Source: Caenispirillum bisanense | GTDB taxonomy: Bacteria; Pseudomonadota; Alphaproteobacteria; Rhodospirillales; UBA2165 | Reading direction: 5' to 3' | Length of the DNA: 64,000 nt | Assembly: GCA_945877815.1 (NCBI GenBank) | Contig: CAMDWJ010000010.1 | Span: 47,860 to 111,859 of the forward strand | Shown here: positions 28,671 to 37,737 of the stretch, piece after piece | Layout of the letters: the number at the start of each line of letters is the position of its first letter | Position numbering within the stretch: position 1 is the first letter of the stretch | Notes under the pieces: generated by a model | The model's input: the letters and a program-made list of their open reading frames with translations, nothing else | What the model was told of the DNA's origin: nothing | Database searches by the model: none | Program-made: the position numbers and the translations under genes

Positions 28671-30176
28671 TCAGCCGAGATAGCGCCTTTCCAGGTGCGT
28701 GAGAAACGCATCGACCGATAAGGGCGCGCCGGTCGCCTGGGCGATCAATTCGGGCGTGTCGTAGCGGCAGCCCTGGCTGTGGACCTTGGCGCCGAGCCAG
28801 GCATAGAGCGGCTTGAAATCGCCGGTCGTGATCGCGGCGGGAATGTTAGGATCGGCTGATTTGGCCGCCGCATACATTTGGGCGGCGGCCATGGCACCCA
28901 GCGTATAGCTCGGGAAATAGCCGAAGGCGCCATCGAACCAATGGATATCTTGCAGGCAACCCGTACGGTCGCTGTCGGGGACGATGCCGATCAAATCGCG
29001 CATGCCGTCGTTCCAAGCACCCGGCAGATCGGCGAGCGCCAGATCGCCCGATACGATTGCGCGTTCCAGGCGATAGCGCAGGATGACATGCAACGGATAG
29101 GTCATCTCATCGGCATCGACGCGGATCAGGCTGCGCGACACGCGCGTATAGATGCGGGTGAGGTTATCTACGCTCCAGACCGCGTCTGCGCCGCCGAACG
29201 CTTCCTTTAGGTGCGGTGCGGCATAGGACAGGAACTCGAAGCTGCGGCAGACCTGCATTTCGATGAGCAGACTCTGGCTTTCGTGCACGTCCATGCCGCG
29301 CGCCTCGCCCACCGGCTGGCGCCGCCATTCGCGCGGCAGGCCGCGCTCATAAAGCGCATGACCCGTTTCGTGCAGGATACCCATCAGGCCGCGTGTGAAA
29401 TCGTCTTCGTCGTAGCGTGTGGTGATGCGTAGATCGTCGGGTGTGCCGCCGGAAAACGGATGCAGGCTCACGTCGAGGCGCCCGCTGTTGAAATCGAAGC
29501 CGAGCAGTTCCATGAAAAGCGTACCGACCGCGCGCTGCGCCTTGGCCGGGAAGGGCCCTGTGGGCGAGATCGGTTGCGGGTCCTTGTTCTGGCGCCAGAG
29601 CGCGCCTTCGATCATGCCGGGAAGAACGTCTGCCAATCGGGCGAAGATGCGGTCGAAATCGGCGGCGCGTACGCCGGGTGAAAATTGATCCATTAAGGCA
29701 TCGTAGGGTGTGAGGCCGAGCTTTGCTGCCTTGGCGGCGGCGGCTTCGCGCGTCAGGCGCACGACCTCGCTCAGCGCCGGCAACACCGCGGCGAAATCCG
29801 ATTTCGGCCGTGCCTCACGCCAGATCATTTCGCAACTCATTGCGGCCTTGGAGCGCGCCTCGACCAGCGCGCCATCGAGCGCGGTTTCGTGAACCCAGAT
29901 GCGCCGCATCTCGCGCAGATTGGCCACCTGCCAGTCGTCGAGCGTGGTTTGTTCGTGTCCAGCCGCGTCCAGCAACTCGGCCGTCTCGGGGGCCGCCAGC
30001 ATTTCATGAGATATTGATTTAAGCGTGGCGAGCTGGTCGCTGCGCGCGTCGGCCGAGCCGGTCGGCATCATGGTGGAGGCATCCCACTGCAGGATGCCGG
30101 CTGCCTCTCCAAGGGTACCCATGCGCCGGAACAGGGTTTCCAGGCGTCCGTAGGCGCTGTTGACGCGCGCGTACAT
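28671..30176 (-). CDS. M32 family metallocarboxypeptidase (carboxypeptidase Taq type)
   Basis: 501 residues. The zinc motif is HETGHALYE near residue 265, the H-E-x-x-H of M32 enzymes, with the MDVHESQSL segment containing the third ligand about 30 residues further on. The enzyme removes C-terminal residues from peptides in the cytoplasm. The ATG at 30176 (MYARVNSAY) is preferred over 30224 because the longer version would overlap the 3' end of ctaB and adds a non-family segment. It begins 4 bases after the ctaB stop. Confidence 0.93.
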   Translation of the reverse strand: MYARVNSAYGRLETLFRRMGTLGEAAGILQWDASTMMPTGSADARSDQLATLKSISHEMLAAPETAELLDAAGHEQTTLDDWQVANLREMRRIWVHETALDGALVEARSKAAMSCEMIWREARPKSDFAAVLPALSEVVRLTREAAAAKAAKLGLTPYDALMDQFSPGVRAADFDRIFARLADVLPGMIEGALWRQNKDPQPISPTGPFPAKAQRAVGTLFMELLGFDFNSGRLDVSLHPFSGGTPDDLRITTRYDEDDFTRGLMGILHETGHALYERGLPREWRRQPVGEARGMDVHESQSLLIEMQVCRSFEFLSYAAPHLKEAFGGADAVWSVDNLTRIYTRVSRSLIRVDADEMTYPLHVILRYRLERAIVSGDLALADLPGAWNDGMRDLIGIVPDSDRTGCLQDIHWFDGAFGYFPSYTLGAMAAAQMYAAAKSADPNIPAAITTGDFKPLYAWLGAKVHSQGCRYDTPELIAQATGAPLSVDAFLTHLERRYLG

Positions 30177-30180
30177 GGGA

Positions 30181-31152
30181 TTAGAGGAATAAGGGGGCGA
30201 TGTAGTGGTCGCCGAGCAGAACAACGAAAATCAGGAACAGATGCAGGATTGAATAGCGGAACATCGCGCGCGGTGCATCGAAGCCCTCGGTGTTCCACAC
30301 AGCCAAGGCATGGCGCACGAACCACAGCGCGAGACCGGCAAGGATCAACCCGCCGGGGATGCTGGTCATGCCGAGAAAGGCAGGCGCCACGGTGAACGGA
30401 ACGAGGACTTGGGCATAGATCAGTATCTCGCGCTTGGTGCGGCGCGTACCCGCGACGACCGGCATCATGGGGACTCCGGCGCGCTCGTAATCGCCCGAAC
30501 GATAGAGCGCCAGCGCCCAGAAATGCGGTGGTGTCCATAGGAAGATGATGGCGAACAGGACCAGTGATTCCCATGAAACCGTGCCAGTCACCGCGGCCCA
30601 GCCGATCATCGGCGGGAAGGCGCCGGCGGCGCCGCCGATGACGATGTTCTGCGGGGTGCGGCGCTTGAGCCAAATCGTATAAATGAAGATATAGAAGCTA
30701 ATGGTGACTGCGAGCAGGACGGCGGCCGCATTATTGACGTATTGGGTCATGATCACGACCGACAAGACGGACAGCGCGGTGCCGAAGACGAGCGCGTTGC
30801 GCGGTTCCATGCGGCCGGCCGGAAGCGGGCGATTCATGGTCCGCTCCATCTGGCTGTCGATATCGCGGTCGTACCACATGTTGATGGCGCCGGACGCGCC
30901 CGCGCCGACGGCGATGCAGATGACGGCGATGGCGGCGGTGCCGAGCGGGATGGCGCCGGGCGCCAGCAGCAATCCGACCAAGGCCGTGAACAGAACCAGC
31001 GACATCACGCGCGGCTTCAGCAGGATCGCGTAATCAATGAGACGAGCGGCGGCCAGGCGCACCGGGTGATCGGGTTCCTCGACAGGGGCCGCAGCGCCGG
31101 CTTGCGCGCCGAGCGTTGCTTCGATGGTGGTATCGCCGGACGGACCGATCAT
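30181..31152 (-). CDS. ctaB: Protoheme IX farnesyltransferase (heme O synthase)
   Basis: 323 residues with about nine membrane helices. The UbiA-superfamily motif N-x-x-x-D-x-x-x-D is visible as NMWYDRDIDS near residue 88, plus the YTIWLKRRTPQNIVIGG loop. It farnesylates heme b to heme O, the precursor of heme A of the aa3 oxidase encoded on the other strand at 33328-37332. It is downstream of the subunit I-like gene and DUF420 on the same strand. Confidence 0.96.
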   Translation of the reverse strand: MIGPSGDTTIEATLGAQAGAAAPVEEPDHPVRLAAARLIDYAILLKPRVMSLVLFTALVGLLLAPGAIPLGTAAIAVICIAVGAGASGAINMWYDRDIDSQMERTMNRPLPAGRMEPRNALVFGTALSVLSVVIMTQYVNNAAAVLLAVTISFYIFIYTIWLKRRTPQNIVIGGAAGAFPPMIGWAAVTGTVSWESLVLFAIIFLWTPPHFWALALYRSGDYERAGVPMMPVVAGTRRTKREILIYAQVLVPFTVAPAFLGMTSIPGGLILAGLALWFVRHALAVWNTEGFDAPRAMFRYSILHLFLIFVVLLGDHYIAPLFL

Positions 31153-31171
31153 GATGCCTAAACTTTCACGC

Positions 31172-32548
31172 TCATGCCATTTTCGGGCGGCGGATCAGCG
31201 CGATCAACATCGCGACGACAAATCCGGCACTCGCCAGCAGCGCCAGCGCGAGCCCGAAATCGCGGACGCCGAGTGTTACGCGTGCCGCCCATCCGTCGAG
31301 TTCAAGCCCCGCGCCCATGGTCTTGCGCGCGGCACCCATGCCGCCCGCGAGGAACAATCCCGCGACGAACAGCGATTGGCCGACTGCATACAGGATGATC
31401 TGCGCGATGGCCAGTCTTAGCTTCGTCACGGAACGGCCAAGTGCCGGTAGGATTTGAGTATAAAACAAGCCGTAAAAGGCGATGTTGATGCCGCCGATCA
31501 CGCCGTGATAGTGCGCCGGCGTTCGTGTATCGGCGCCATCGACGAACAACCCGAGCGCGCAGCCGAATAAAAAGACGCAAGCGGCTGCGATCAGGCTGGT
31601 CACTTCGATTCGCCCCGACGCCATATTCCTGGAATTCCGGGACCAACGCCGTTTCTGCAAGAAAGCGCCTAAGAGTACGATCGTGACCGGTATGGCGAAG
31701 ACATATTGCAGGTTGGTGAAGGCGCTCAGATGCCGATCCGTGCGGATATCGCTCACGCCATAGATCGCGAGCCCGGCGGCACCGGTCAGGAACAGGCTTC
31801 CCATCGCCCAGCGCAGGGCTGCCTCGCCGAAGGGAGCGCTCCCCGTCGCCTGGCGTCCGAGCCGATCAAGCGTGATCAGCAGAAGCGCCACATTGACGAA
31901 CTGGAGCAAATGTCCGCCGCCCCAGAACAAACGCTCGATGGTGTCGTAATCGATGGGCGCCTCGCCCAGTTGGTACGCGGCAAGTGCAATGGCAAGCAAA
32001 GCAGCGCCGAACAGCAGGCCAAGGCTGAGCAACGCAATTCTTTCCGCGCGGTCGGGTGCTTCCGATTCGCTCAGGGGCGTGGCTAGGCGGGTCAGCATCG
32101 CGATGACCGGTAGCAATACTCCGGCGGCCACCAGGGCAAGGCCGGCGAAATAGACCGGATGGATGATCGACGGGATGTAATTGTTGAGCGACGCTTCGGC
32201 GCCGGGGATCACGGGGGCGCCGGCGATGGCGAGGGTGCCCAGCACGGCGAGGGCCAGGCCCATGCCGCCCGGCAAGGTTTGGTCGCGCCGGTCGGGCAGG
32301 CGTAGCGCCGTCAGCGCAATTAAGGCCAAAACGGCCAGAAACCAGACGATGAAGGAGAGTGCCACATGCGCAACCAGCCCTTTCTGAAAGAAGGCGTCGG
32401 GCCAGGCAATGGCGTTCTGCAGCGCCGGTACCTTCGAGGCGGCGGGCACGATCAATGCTAGACCCGCCAAAGCCAGCGCCGCGACCGCGAGAATCGCCCA
32501 CCCGCGCAGAATTTCCAAATGGGGTCCGTGCGCCAGGGGCGCGCTCAT
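31172..32548 (-). CDS. Heme-copper oxidase subunit I-like membrane protein
   Basis: 458 residues with about twelve hydrophobic helices. Segments recall subunit I: H61 in GLVAHVALSF, H213 in FWGGGHLLQF and H346/H348 in PAHYHGVIGGIN. The adjacent His-His pair that supplies two CuB ligands in true oxidases is not seen; the only other candidates are H130 and H273. It may therefore bind heme without being a complete oxidase. Its start overlaps the DUF420 stop by ATGA. Placement between DUF420 and ctaB beside the aa3 operon suggests a role in oxidase assembly or heme handling, which is inference. Confidence 0.75.
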   Translation of the reverse strand: MSAPLAHGPHLEILRGWAILAVAALALAGLALIVPAASKVPALQNAIAWPDAFFQKGLVAHVALSFIVWFLAVLALIALTALRLPDRRDQTLPGGMGLALAVLGTLAIAGAPVIPGAEASLNNYIPSIIHPVYFAGLALVAAGVLLPVIAMLTRLATPLSESEAPDRAERIALLSLGLLFGAALLAIALAAYQLGEAPIDYDTIERLFWGGGHLLQFVNVALLLITLDRLGRQATGSAPFGEAALRWAMGSLFLTGAAGLAIYGVSDIRTDRHLSAFTNLQYVFAIPVTIVLLGAFLQKRRWSRNSRNMASGRIEVTSLIAAACVFLFGCALGLFVDGADTRTPAHYHGVIGGINIAFYGLFYTQILPALGRSVTKLRLAIAQIILYAVGQSLFVAGLFLAGGMGAARKTMGAGLELDGWAARVTLGVRDFGLALALLASAGFVVAMLIALIRRPKMA

Positions 32549-32970
32549 GCGGTATAGATCTGATAGAGCATAAGATAAACCGCGATCCCGGTGATCGATA
32601 CGTACATCCAGGCTGGCCATGCCCAGCGTGCGACCTTGCGGTGCAGCTCGAAACGCCCTTTTAGCGCCCGCCACAAGGTTAATGCGACCAGGGGAACGAT
32701 GGCGACCGACAGGGTCACGTGACTAATCAGCAAGGTGTAATAGACCGGCCTGATCCAGCCCTGGCCGAGAAATTCGAAAATCGGTGCATTGAACCGATGC
32801 GCCACATAACTGACGAGAAATAGGCCCGAAACCGTGGCTGCTGAGATCATGCAGGCGCGGTGACGGACGAAATCGCGCCGTCGCACGAAATAATAGCCGG
32901 CTGTCAGGAAACAGGCGGCAATGGCGTTCAGGACGGCGTTGAGGTGGGGAAGGGCTTCGCTCAGGAACAT
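32545..32970 (-). CDS. DUF420 membrane protein (CtaM-like)
   Basis: 141 residues with four hydrophobic helices. It shows the DUF420 pattern: HLNAVLNAIAACFL at the N-terminus, a VRHRACM segment after helix 1-2, SYVAHRF, and HVTLSVAIVPLVALTL with conserved histidines. Members are found with cytochrome oxidase genes and one group is needed for oxidase maturation, possibly in copper or heme insertion. It is translationally coupled to the subunit I-like gene by an ATGA overlap. Confidence 0.88.
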   Translation of the reverse strand: MFLSEALPHLNAVLNAIAACFLTAGYYFVRRRDFVRHRACMISAATVSGLFLVSYVAHRFNAPIFEFLGQGWIRPVYYTLLISHVTLSVAIVPLVALTLWRALKGRFELHRKVARWAWPAWMYVSITGIAVYLMLYQIYTA

Positions 32971-33028
32971 GGCACGCTCAAGACGCTACGAGAAAGGCGC
33001 GATTCGGGCCCGAAAACGCGACCGACCG

Positions 33029-33127
33029 TCAGGGATGGGCAACCTTGATGAAGGTAGCGACATACATGCCGATTGCCGCCGCCGCCAGCACTACCAGGAA
33101 AAGGATCGATTTCGTTTTGGGAGCCAT
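33029..33127 (-). CDS. Putative 32-residue single-helix membrane peptide at the cox locus
   Basis: A short frame from ATG (33127-33125) to TGA (33031-33029) encodes a positively charged start (M-A-P-K-T-K-S), one hydrophobic helix of about 20 residues rich in Leu, Val and Ala, and a short tail with K, H and P. It lies 58 bases upstream of DUF420 on the same strand, first in the ctaB-side unit. Tiny membrane proteins are common in oxidase operons. No clear ribosome binding site is seen, so this remains a candidate. Confidence 0.45.
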   Translation of the reverse strand: MAPKTKSILFLVVLAAAAIGMYVATFIKVAHP

Positions 33128-33327
33128 TTGCGGAGCGAAATATCATTGTGATGGGGTTCCTGCAACCTTCCACGCGTCGGTGAGCGCGATTGCAAGCGGT
33201 TCGCGATAAGCCCCGGAATTTCCGCCACAATTCAGGCGCCTTAGGGGCAGTTCGACGCCTTTACGCCATAATCGATTTCGGGTAAGAGGGGGCACGCAAA
33301 GTTCCTGCCCTTTCGACACGGTGGCGC
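33128..33327. promoter_or_regulatory. Divergent promoter region of the cytochrome oxidase locus
   Basis: This 200-base gap separates the minus-strand unit (small peptide, DUF420, subunit I-like, ctaB) from the plus-strand ctaC-ctaD-ctaG-ctaE operon and must hold both promoters. No specific operator could be recognised. Confidence 0.45.
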
Positions 33328-34194
33328 ATGATCAATTCCCGTTGGATGCTGTTTTTGCTCGTATTATTTAGTGCTGCCACCGCAGCTCTAAGCGCCGATG
33401 CCCAAGTGGTCGGCGCACCCCAGCCTTGGGAATGGTATTTCCGAACCGCCGCGACGCCGGTTCAGGTGGACTTGATCTGGTTTCACGACCTGATTTTCTG
33501 GGTCGAGGTCGCCATCGTCCTCTTCGTTCTCGGGCTGATGGCTTACATCGTCGTCAAGTTCAACGCCAAGGCGAACCCGGTCCCGTCGCGCACTACGCAC
33601 AACACCTTCCTTGAGGTGGCGTGGACCGTGATCCCTGTGCTGATCCTTGTGGTCATCGCTATTCCGTCGCTGCGCCTGTTGTTCTTCATGGATAAGGCGA
33701 AGAACCCGGAAATGACGCTGAAGATCACCAGCCATCAATGGTATTGGTCTTATGAATATACCGATAGTGGCATTGCCTTCGATAGCAATATGATCCCCGA
33801 GGATCAACTCAAGCCGGGGCAACTTCGCTTGCTGGATGTCGACAATCGCGTCGTCCTGCCCGCTGATACCGAAATTCGCCTGCTGATGACTTCGGAAGAC
33901 GTCATTCACAACTGGGCGGTCCAGTCGTTTGGCGTGCGTATGGATACCGTGCCCGGCCGCATCAACGAATCGTGGATGATCGTGCCGGCCGACAAGATCG
34001 GTACCTATTACGGACAGTGTTCGGAATTGTGCGGCGTCAATCATGCTTATATGCCGATCGCGGTCGATATCGTCAGCAAACGGGACTTCCAGTCGTGGCT
34101 TGCCCAGGCGAAGACGAAATTCGGGCGTCTCGACGCTGATGCCCCGGTGAAGCTTGTCCAGGCCGAGACGCAACCGTCTCTCGACGCCCGCTGA
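33328..34194 (+). CDS. ctaC: Cytochrome c oxidase subunit II (aa3 type)
   Basis: 288 residues. A cleavable signal (residues 1-25, ending ADAQ) precedes two membrane helices (about 52-75 and 93-115) and a periplasmic cupredoxin domain. The CuA site is complete: a histidine in EDVIHNW, then CSELCGVNHAYM with two Cys, His and Met plus the backbone Glu position. It takes electrons from cytochrome c. First gene of the ctaC-ctaD-ctaG-ctaE operon. Confidence 0.97.
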   Translation: MINSRWMLFLLVLFSAATAALSADAQVVGAPQPWEWYFRTAATPVQVDLIWFHDLIFWVEVAIVLFVLGLMAYIVVKFNAKANPVPSRTTHNTFLEVAWTVIPVLILVVIAIPSLRLLFFMDKAKNPEMTLKITSHQWYWSYEYTDSGIAFDSNMIPEDQLKPGQLRLLDVDNRVVLPADTEIRLLMTSEDVIHNWAVQSFGVRMDTVPGRINESWMIVPADKIGTYYGQCSELCGVNHAYMPIAVDIVSKRDFQSWLAQAKTKFGRLDADAPVKLVQAETQPSLDAR

Positions 34195-34214
34195 CGTAAA
34201 CCAAGGAACGAGTC

Positions 34215-35846
34215 ATGGCTGATACGCACGCTCACGCCCACGGACATAACGACCACGCCGACCACGGACATCATCCGACCGGCTGGCGCCGTTGGATGTA
34301 TTCGACCAACCACAAGGATATTGGCACGCTCTATCTCGTGCTGGCGATCGTCGCATCCTTCGTCGGCGTCGGCTTTTCGATGATGATGCGTCTGGAACTC
34401 GCCGAGCCCGGGTTGCAGTTTATTCGCGACCAACATTTCTACAACGTGCTCCTGACGGCGCACGGCCTGATTATGGTCTTCTTCGTTGTCATGCCGGCGC
34501 TGATCGGCGGTTTCGGCAACTGGTTCATCCCATTGATGATCGGCTGCCCCGACATGGCGTTCCCGCGCATGAACAACATCAGCTTCTGGCTGACTGCGGT
34601 CGGGTTGATCTTGGTGGCGACGTCGACGGTCATCGGTGGCGGCGCCGGCACCGGCTGGACGGTTTATCCGCCGCTGTCGAACCATACCTTCCATCCCGGC
34701 ATGTCGGTCGATTTCGCGATCCTGTCGCTGCACGTCGCCGGCGCGGCCTCGATCCTCGGCGCGATCAACTTCATCACTACGATCGTCAATATGCGGGCAC
34801 CCGGCATGACCTTCCATCGCATGCCGCTGTTCATCTGGTCGATGCTGGTGACGGCGTTCCTTTTGCTGCTGGCATTGCCGGTGCTCGCGGGCGCGCTCAC
34901 CATGCTGCTGACCGACCGCAACTTCGGCACCGCGTTCTTCGAGCCCTCCGGCGGCGGCGATCCGATCTTCTGGCAGCACTTGTTCTGGTTCTTCGGCCAT
35001 CCCGAAGTCTACATCATGATCATCCCGGCCTTCGGCATCGTCAGCCAAGTTGTCAGCACCTTCTCCAAAAAGCCGGTGTTTGGCTATCTCGGCATGGCCT
35101 ATGCGATGGTTTCGATCGGCTTCGTAGGCTTCGTCGTTTGGGCGCACCATATGTTCACGGTCGGTTTCAACGTCGAGACGCGCGCTTACTTCATCATTGC
35201 GACGATGATCATCGCGGTGCCGACGGGCATCAAGATATTCTCGTGGCTCGCGACGATGTGGGGCGGGTCGATCGAATTCAAGACGCCGATGCTCTATGCG
35301 ATGGGCTTCATCTTCCTGTTCGTGGTCGGCGGCGTCACCGGCGTCACGCTGTCGAACGCGCCGGTCGATATGGCCTTCCACGATACCTATTTCGTGATCG
35401 CGCATTTCCATTATGTGCTGTCGATCGCGGCGATGTATGCGATCTTCACTGGCATGTATTACTGGTTGCCGAAGATGAGCGGCCGCATGTACAACGAAAA
35501 ACTCGGCCAGTGGCAGTTCTGGATAACCTTCGTCGGCGTCAACGTGTTGTTCTTCCCGCAGCACTTCTTGGGTATGGCCGGCATGCCGCGCCGCATCGCC
35601 GACTATCCCGATGCCTTTGCCGGCTGGAACATGGTCTCGAGCGGTGGCGCCGTGATCAGTTTGGTCGGTGCGCTCCTGTTTTTCTATATTTTATGGGATA
35701 CGCTGCGGAACGGCGCGAAGGCGCCGGCCAATCCGTGGGGCGTTGGTGCGAACACGTTGGAATGGACGGTCGATAGTCCGGCTCCGTTCCACACCCATGA
35801 AGTCCTGCCGGTGATTACAGCCGAGCCGGCTGGATCTCATCACTAA
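34215..35846 (+). CDS. ctaD: Cytochrome c oxidase subunit I (aa3 type)
   Basis: 543 residues, twelve helices. Landmarks of an A-type oxidase are visible: the D-channel entrance in [12 protein letters not shown], the CuB His and cross-linked Tyr with the proton-pumping Glu in [10 protein letters not shown], the CuB pair in WAHHMF, and the heme a/a3 histidines in HFHYVLS. The N-terminus is unusually His-rich (His/Asp alternations in residues 4-23). It reduces oxygen and pumps protons. A 505-residue open frame on the opposite strand is a composition artefact. Confidence 0.98.
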   Translation: MADTHAHAHGHNDHADHGHHPTGWRRWMYSTNHKDIGTLYLVLAIVASFVGVGFSMMMRLELAEPGLQFIRDQHFYNVLLTAHGLIMVFFVVMPALIGGFGNWFIPLMIGCPDMAFPRMNNISFWLTAVGLILVATSTVIGGGAGTGWTVYPPLSNHTFHPGMSVDFAILSLHVAGAASILGAINFITTIVNMRAPGMTFHRMPLFIWSMLVTAFLLLLALPVLAGALTMLLTDRNFGTAFFEPSGGGDPIFWQHLFWFFGHPEVYIMIIPAFGIVSQVVSTFSKKPVFGYLGMAYAMVSIGFVGFVVWAHHMFTVGFNVETRAYFIIATMIIAVPTGIKIFSWLATMWGGSIEFKTPMLYAMGFIFLFVVGGVTGVTLSNAPVDMAFHDTYFVIAHFHYVLSIAAMYAIFTGMYYWLPKMSGRMYNEKLGQWQFWITFVGVNVLFFPQHFLGMAGMPRRIADYPDAFAGWNMVSSGGAVISLVGALLFFYILWDTLRNGAKAPANPWGVGANTLEWTVDSPAPFHTHEVLPVITAEPAGSHH

Positions 35847-35878
35847 GCGCAGGCGCCAAAGGGCGAGCTTCAGAAACG

Positions 35879-36475
35879 ATGAATCAGACGGGCCGAACCA
35901 AACAGAACCAGCGTGGCATCCGCCTCACGGCGGGCGCTATGGTGGTCGTGGTCTCGGCCATGGGTGGTCTCGTCGTCGCCTCGGAGCCGCTCTACAAGCT
36001 GTTTTGTCAGGTGACGGGTTACGGTGGCACGCCGCGTATCGCGGAAGGGCAAATATCGAGCGGAGTCGTGGCCGAAACCATGACGGTGCGATTTGATTCC
36101 AACGTGAACCGCGACCTCGCCTGGAAATTCCGCCCGGCCGCCACCCAGGTGAACGTTCAGATCGGCGAAGAGGCGCTCGCCTTCTACGAGGCTAAGAACG
36201 TTTCCGGTGAAACCCTGGTCGGCACGGCGACCTTCAACGTCATGCCAGAACGTGCTGCCCCCTATTTCAACAAGATCCAATGCTTTTGTTTCACCGAACA
36301 GGTGTTGAAGCCCGGTGAAACTGTCCAGATGCCGGTCACCTTCTTCATCGATCCGGACATACTGAAGGATCAGTACGCGCGCAATATCAAGACCGTCACG
36401 CTCTCCTATACGTTTTTTTTGAACCAGGATCAGAGCAAGGCGCAGACTACTCACCAAGCCAACTACTCCAACTGA
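35879..36475 (+). CDS. ctaG: Cytochrome oxidase copper-insertion protein CtaG/Cox11
   Basis: 198 residues. One N-terminal membrane helix (about 20-42) anchors a periplasmic domain with the copper-binding CFCF motif near residue 138. It delivers copper to the CuB site of subunit I. Location between ctaD and ctaE is the usual alphaproteobacterial order. Spacing is 32 bases after ctaD and 20 before ctaE. Confidence 0.96.
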   Translation: MNQTGRTKQNQRGIRLTAGAMVVVVSAMGGLVVASEPLYKLFCQVTGYGGTPRIAEGQISSGVVAETMTVRFDSNVNRDLAWKFRPAATQVNVQIGEEALAFYEAKNVSGETLVGTATFNVMPERAAPYFNKIQCFCFTEQVLKPGETVQMPVTFFIDPDILKDQYARNIKTVTLSYTFFLNQDQSKAQTTHQANYSN

Positions 36476-36495
36476 TTTTGTAGGATACCGGACCG

Positions 36496-37332
36496 ATGGC
36501 GACCCAAGCCCAAAAGACCCATCCTTACCACCTGTCGGAACCGAGCGCATTGCCGCTGTTTGGATCGATTGCTGTGCTTGTGACGGCGGTCGGTGCCGTC
36601 GTCTTCATGCACACCGGGTTCTACCTTGGTTTGGTCGCCGGCTTCGTGCTGCTGATCCTGATGTTCATTGCTTGGTGGCGTCTGGTTATCTCTGAGGCCA
36701 ACAACGGCGTCGATCATACAGAGGTCGTCAAGACGGGCCTGCGCATTGGCATGTTGTTGTTCATCGCGTCCGAAGTGATGTTCTTCTTCGCCTTCTTCTG
36801 GGGCTGGTTCCATTCGAGCCTGCCTATCCTCAACAACGTAGCTGGTATGTGGCCTAACAACGACATTGAGCCGATGGGTGCTTCCGGCATCCCAATGGTC
36901 AACACGCTGATCCTGCTGACTTCGTCGGTGACCGTTACGGTCGCGCACCATGCATTGGTGGAAGGCGACCGCAAGACCGCGACGAATTGGACGGGCATCA
37001 CGGCGGTTCTGGGCGTAATCTTCCTGATCATCCAGGCCTATGAATATTGGCACCTGGTAAATCATCAGTTCGGCCTGAAGGACGGTATTTATCCGTCGAC
37101 CTTCTACCTCGCCACCGGCTTCCATGGCTTCCATGTTCTGGTCGGAACGACCTTCCTGATCGTGTGCTATTTTCGCCTGAGGGCGGGTCATTTCACGCCG
37201 TCCGCCCATATCGGCTTCGAAGCCGCCGCTTGGTATTGGCACTTCGTCGATGTGGTGTGGCTGTTCCTCTACATCAATGTTTATTGGTGGGGGTCGTCGG
37301 CCTTCGGGCACCTCAAGCCACTCGTTCAGTGA
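36496..37332 (+). CDS. ctaE: Cytochrome c oxidase subunit III
   Basis: 278 residues, seven helices. It matches the family throughout: the HPYHLSEPS N-terminus, FFFAFFWGWFHSSL near helix 3, ATGFHGFHVL, and the final WYWHFVDVVWLFLYI helix. It stabilises the catalytic core during turnover. Its stop overlaps the GTG start of the DUF983 gene by four bases (GTGA). Confidence 0.97.
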   Translation: MATQAQKTHPYHLSEPSALPLFGSIAVLVTAVGAVVFMHTGFYLGLVAGFVLLILMFIAWWRLVISEANNGVDHTEVVKTGLRIGMLLFIASEVMFFFAFFWGWFHSSLPILNNVAGMWPNNDIEPMGASGIPMVNTLILLTSSVTVTVAHHALVEGDRKTATNWTGITAVLGVIFLIIQAYEYWHLVNHQFGLKDGIYPSTFYLATGFHGFHVLVGTTFLIVCYFRLRAGHFTPSAHIGFEAAAWYWHFVDVVWLFLYINVYWWGSSAFGHLKPLVQ

Positions 37333-37715
37333 TCGAGCCTATCCAGGCCCCGCTCACCAAGTCACCGATCTTGAAAGCCATGGCCGGCCACTGCCCCCGA
37401 TGTGGGCAGGGCCGGCTTTTTCGTGGTTTTCTGAAAGTGGCTGACCGTTGCAATACGTGCGATCTCGATTTTTCCCATCACGATGCGGCGGACGGTCCGG
37501 CGGTCTTTGTGACCTTCGTTGTCGGAACGATCGCGGCGGTGGGCGCGGTCTGGCTGGATTTCGCCCAGCGCCCGCCGGCATGGGTGCATTTTGTGATCTG
37601 GCCGATCGTGGTGATCGGTCTGTCGCTTGTGCTACTGCGGCCCTTCAAGGGCTTTTTCGTCGGCGCGCAATACAAATACCGTTCTATCGATCGCGAGAAA
37701 CACGAGCGCCACTAG
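37329..37715 (+). CDS. DUF983 membrane protein with zinc-ribbon head
   Basis: 128 residues from GTG at 37329. The N-terminal part has two CxxC pairs, CPRCGQG and CNTCDLDF, followed by two hydrophobic helices (about 55-75 and 82-102). The HHDAADGPAVF segment is the family hallmark. DUF983 genes often close cox operons; the function is unknown but an assembly role is suspected. Longer frames starting upstream lie inside ctaE in another frame. It converges on cysC with a 22-base gap and no obvious terminator. Confidence 0.9.
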   Translation: MIEPIQAPLTKSPILKAMAGHCPRCGQGRLFRGFLKVADRCNTCDLDFSHHDAADGPAVFVTFVVGTIAAVGAVWLDFAQRPPAWVHFVIWPIVVIGLSLVLLRPFKGFFVGAQYKYRSIDREKHERH

Positions 37716-37737
37716 ATGTGGCGGCGCCTGTGTGCAG

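Noticed and set aside
34047..35564. 505-residue open frame antisense to ctaD
   Set aside because: It mirrors a highly conserved oxidase gene, is Arg/His/Asp-rich without domain patterns, and is a codon-usage shadow.
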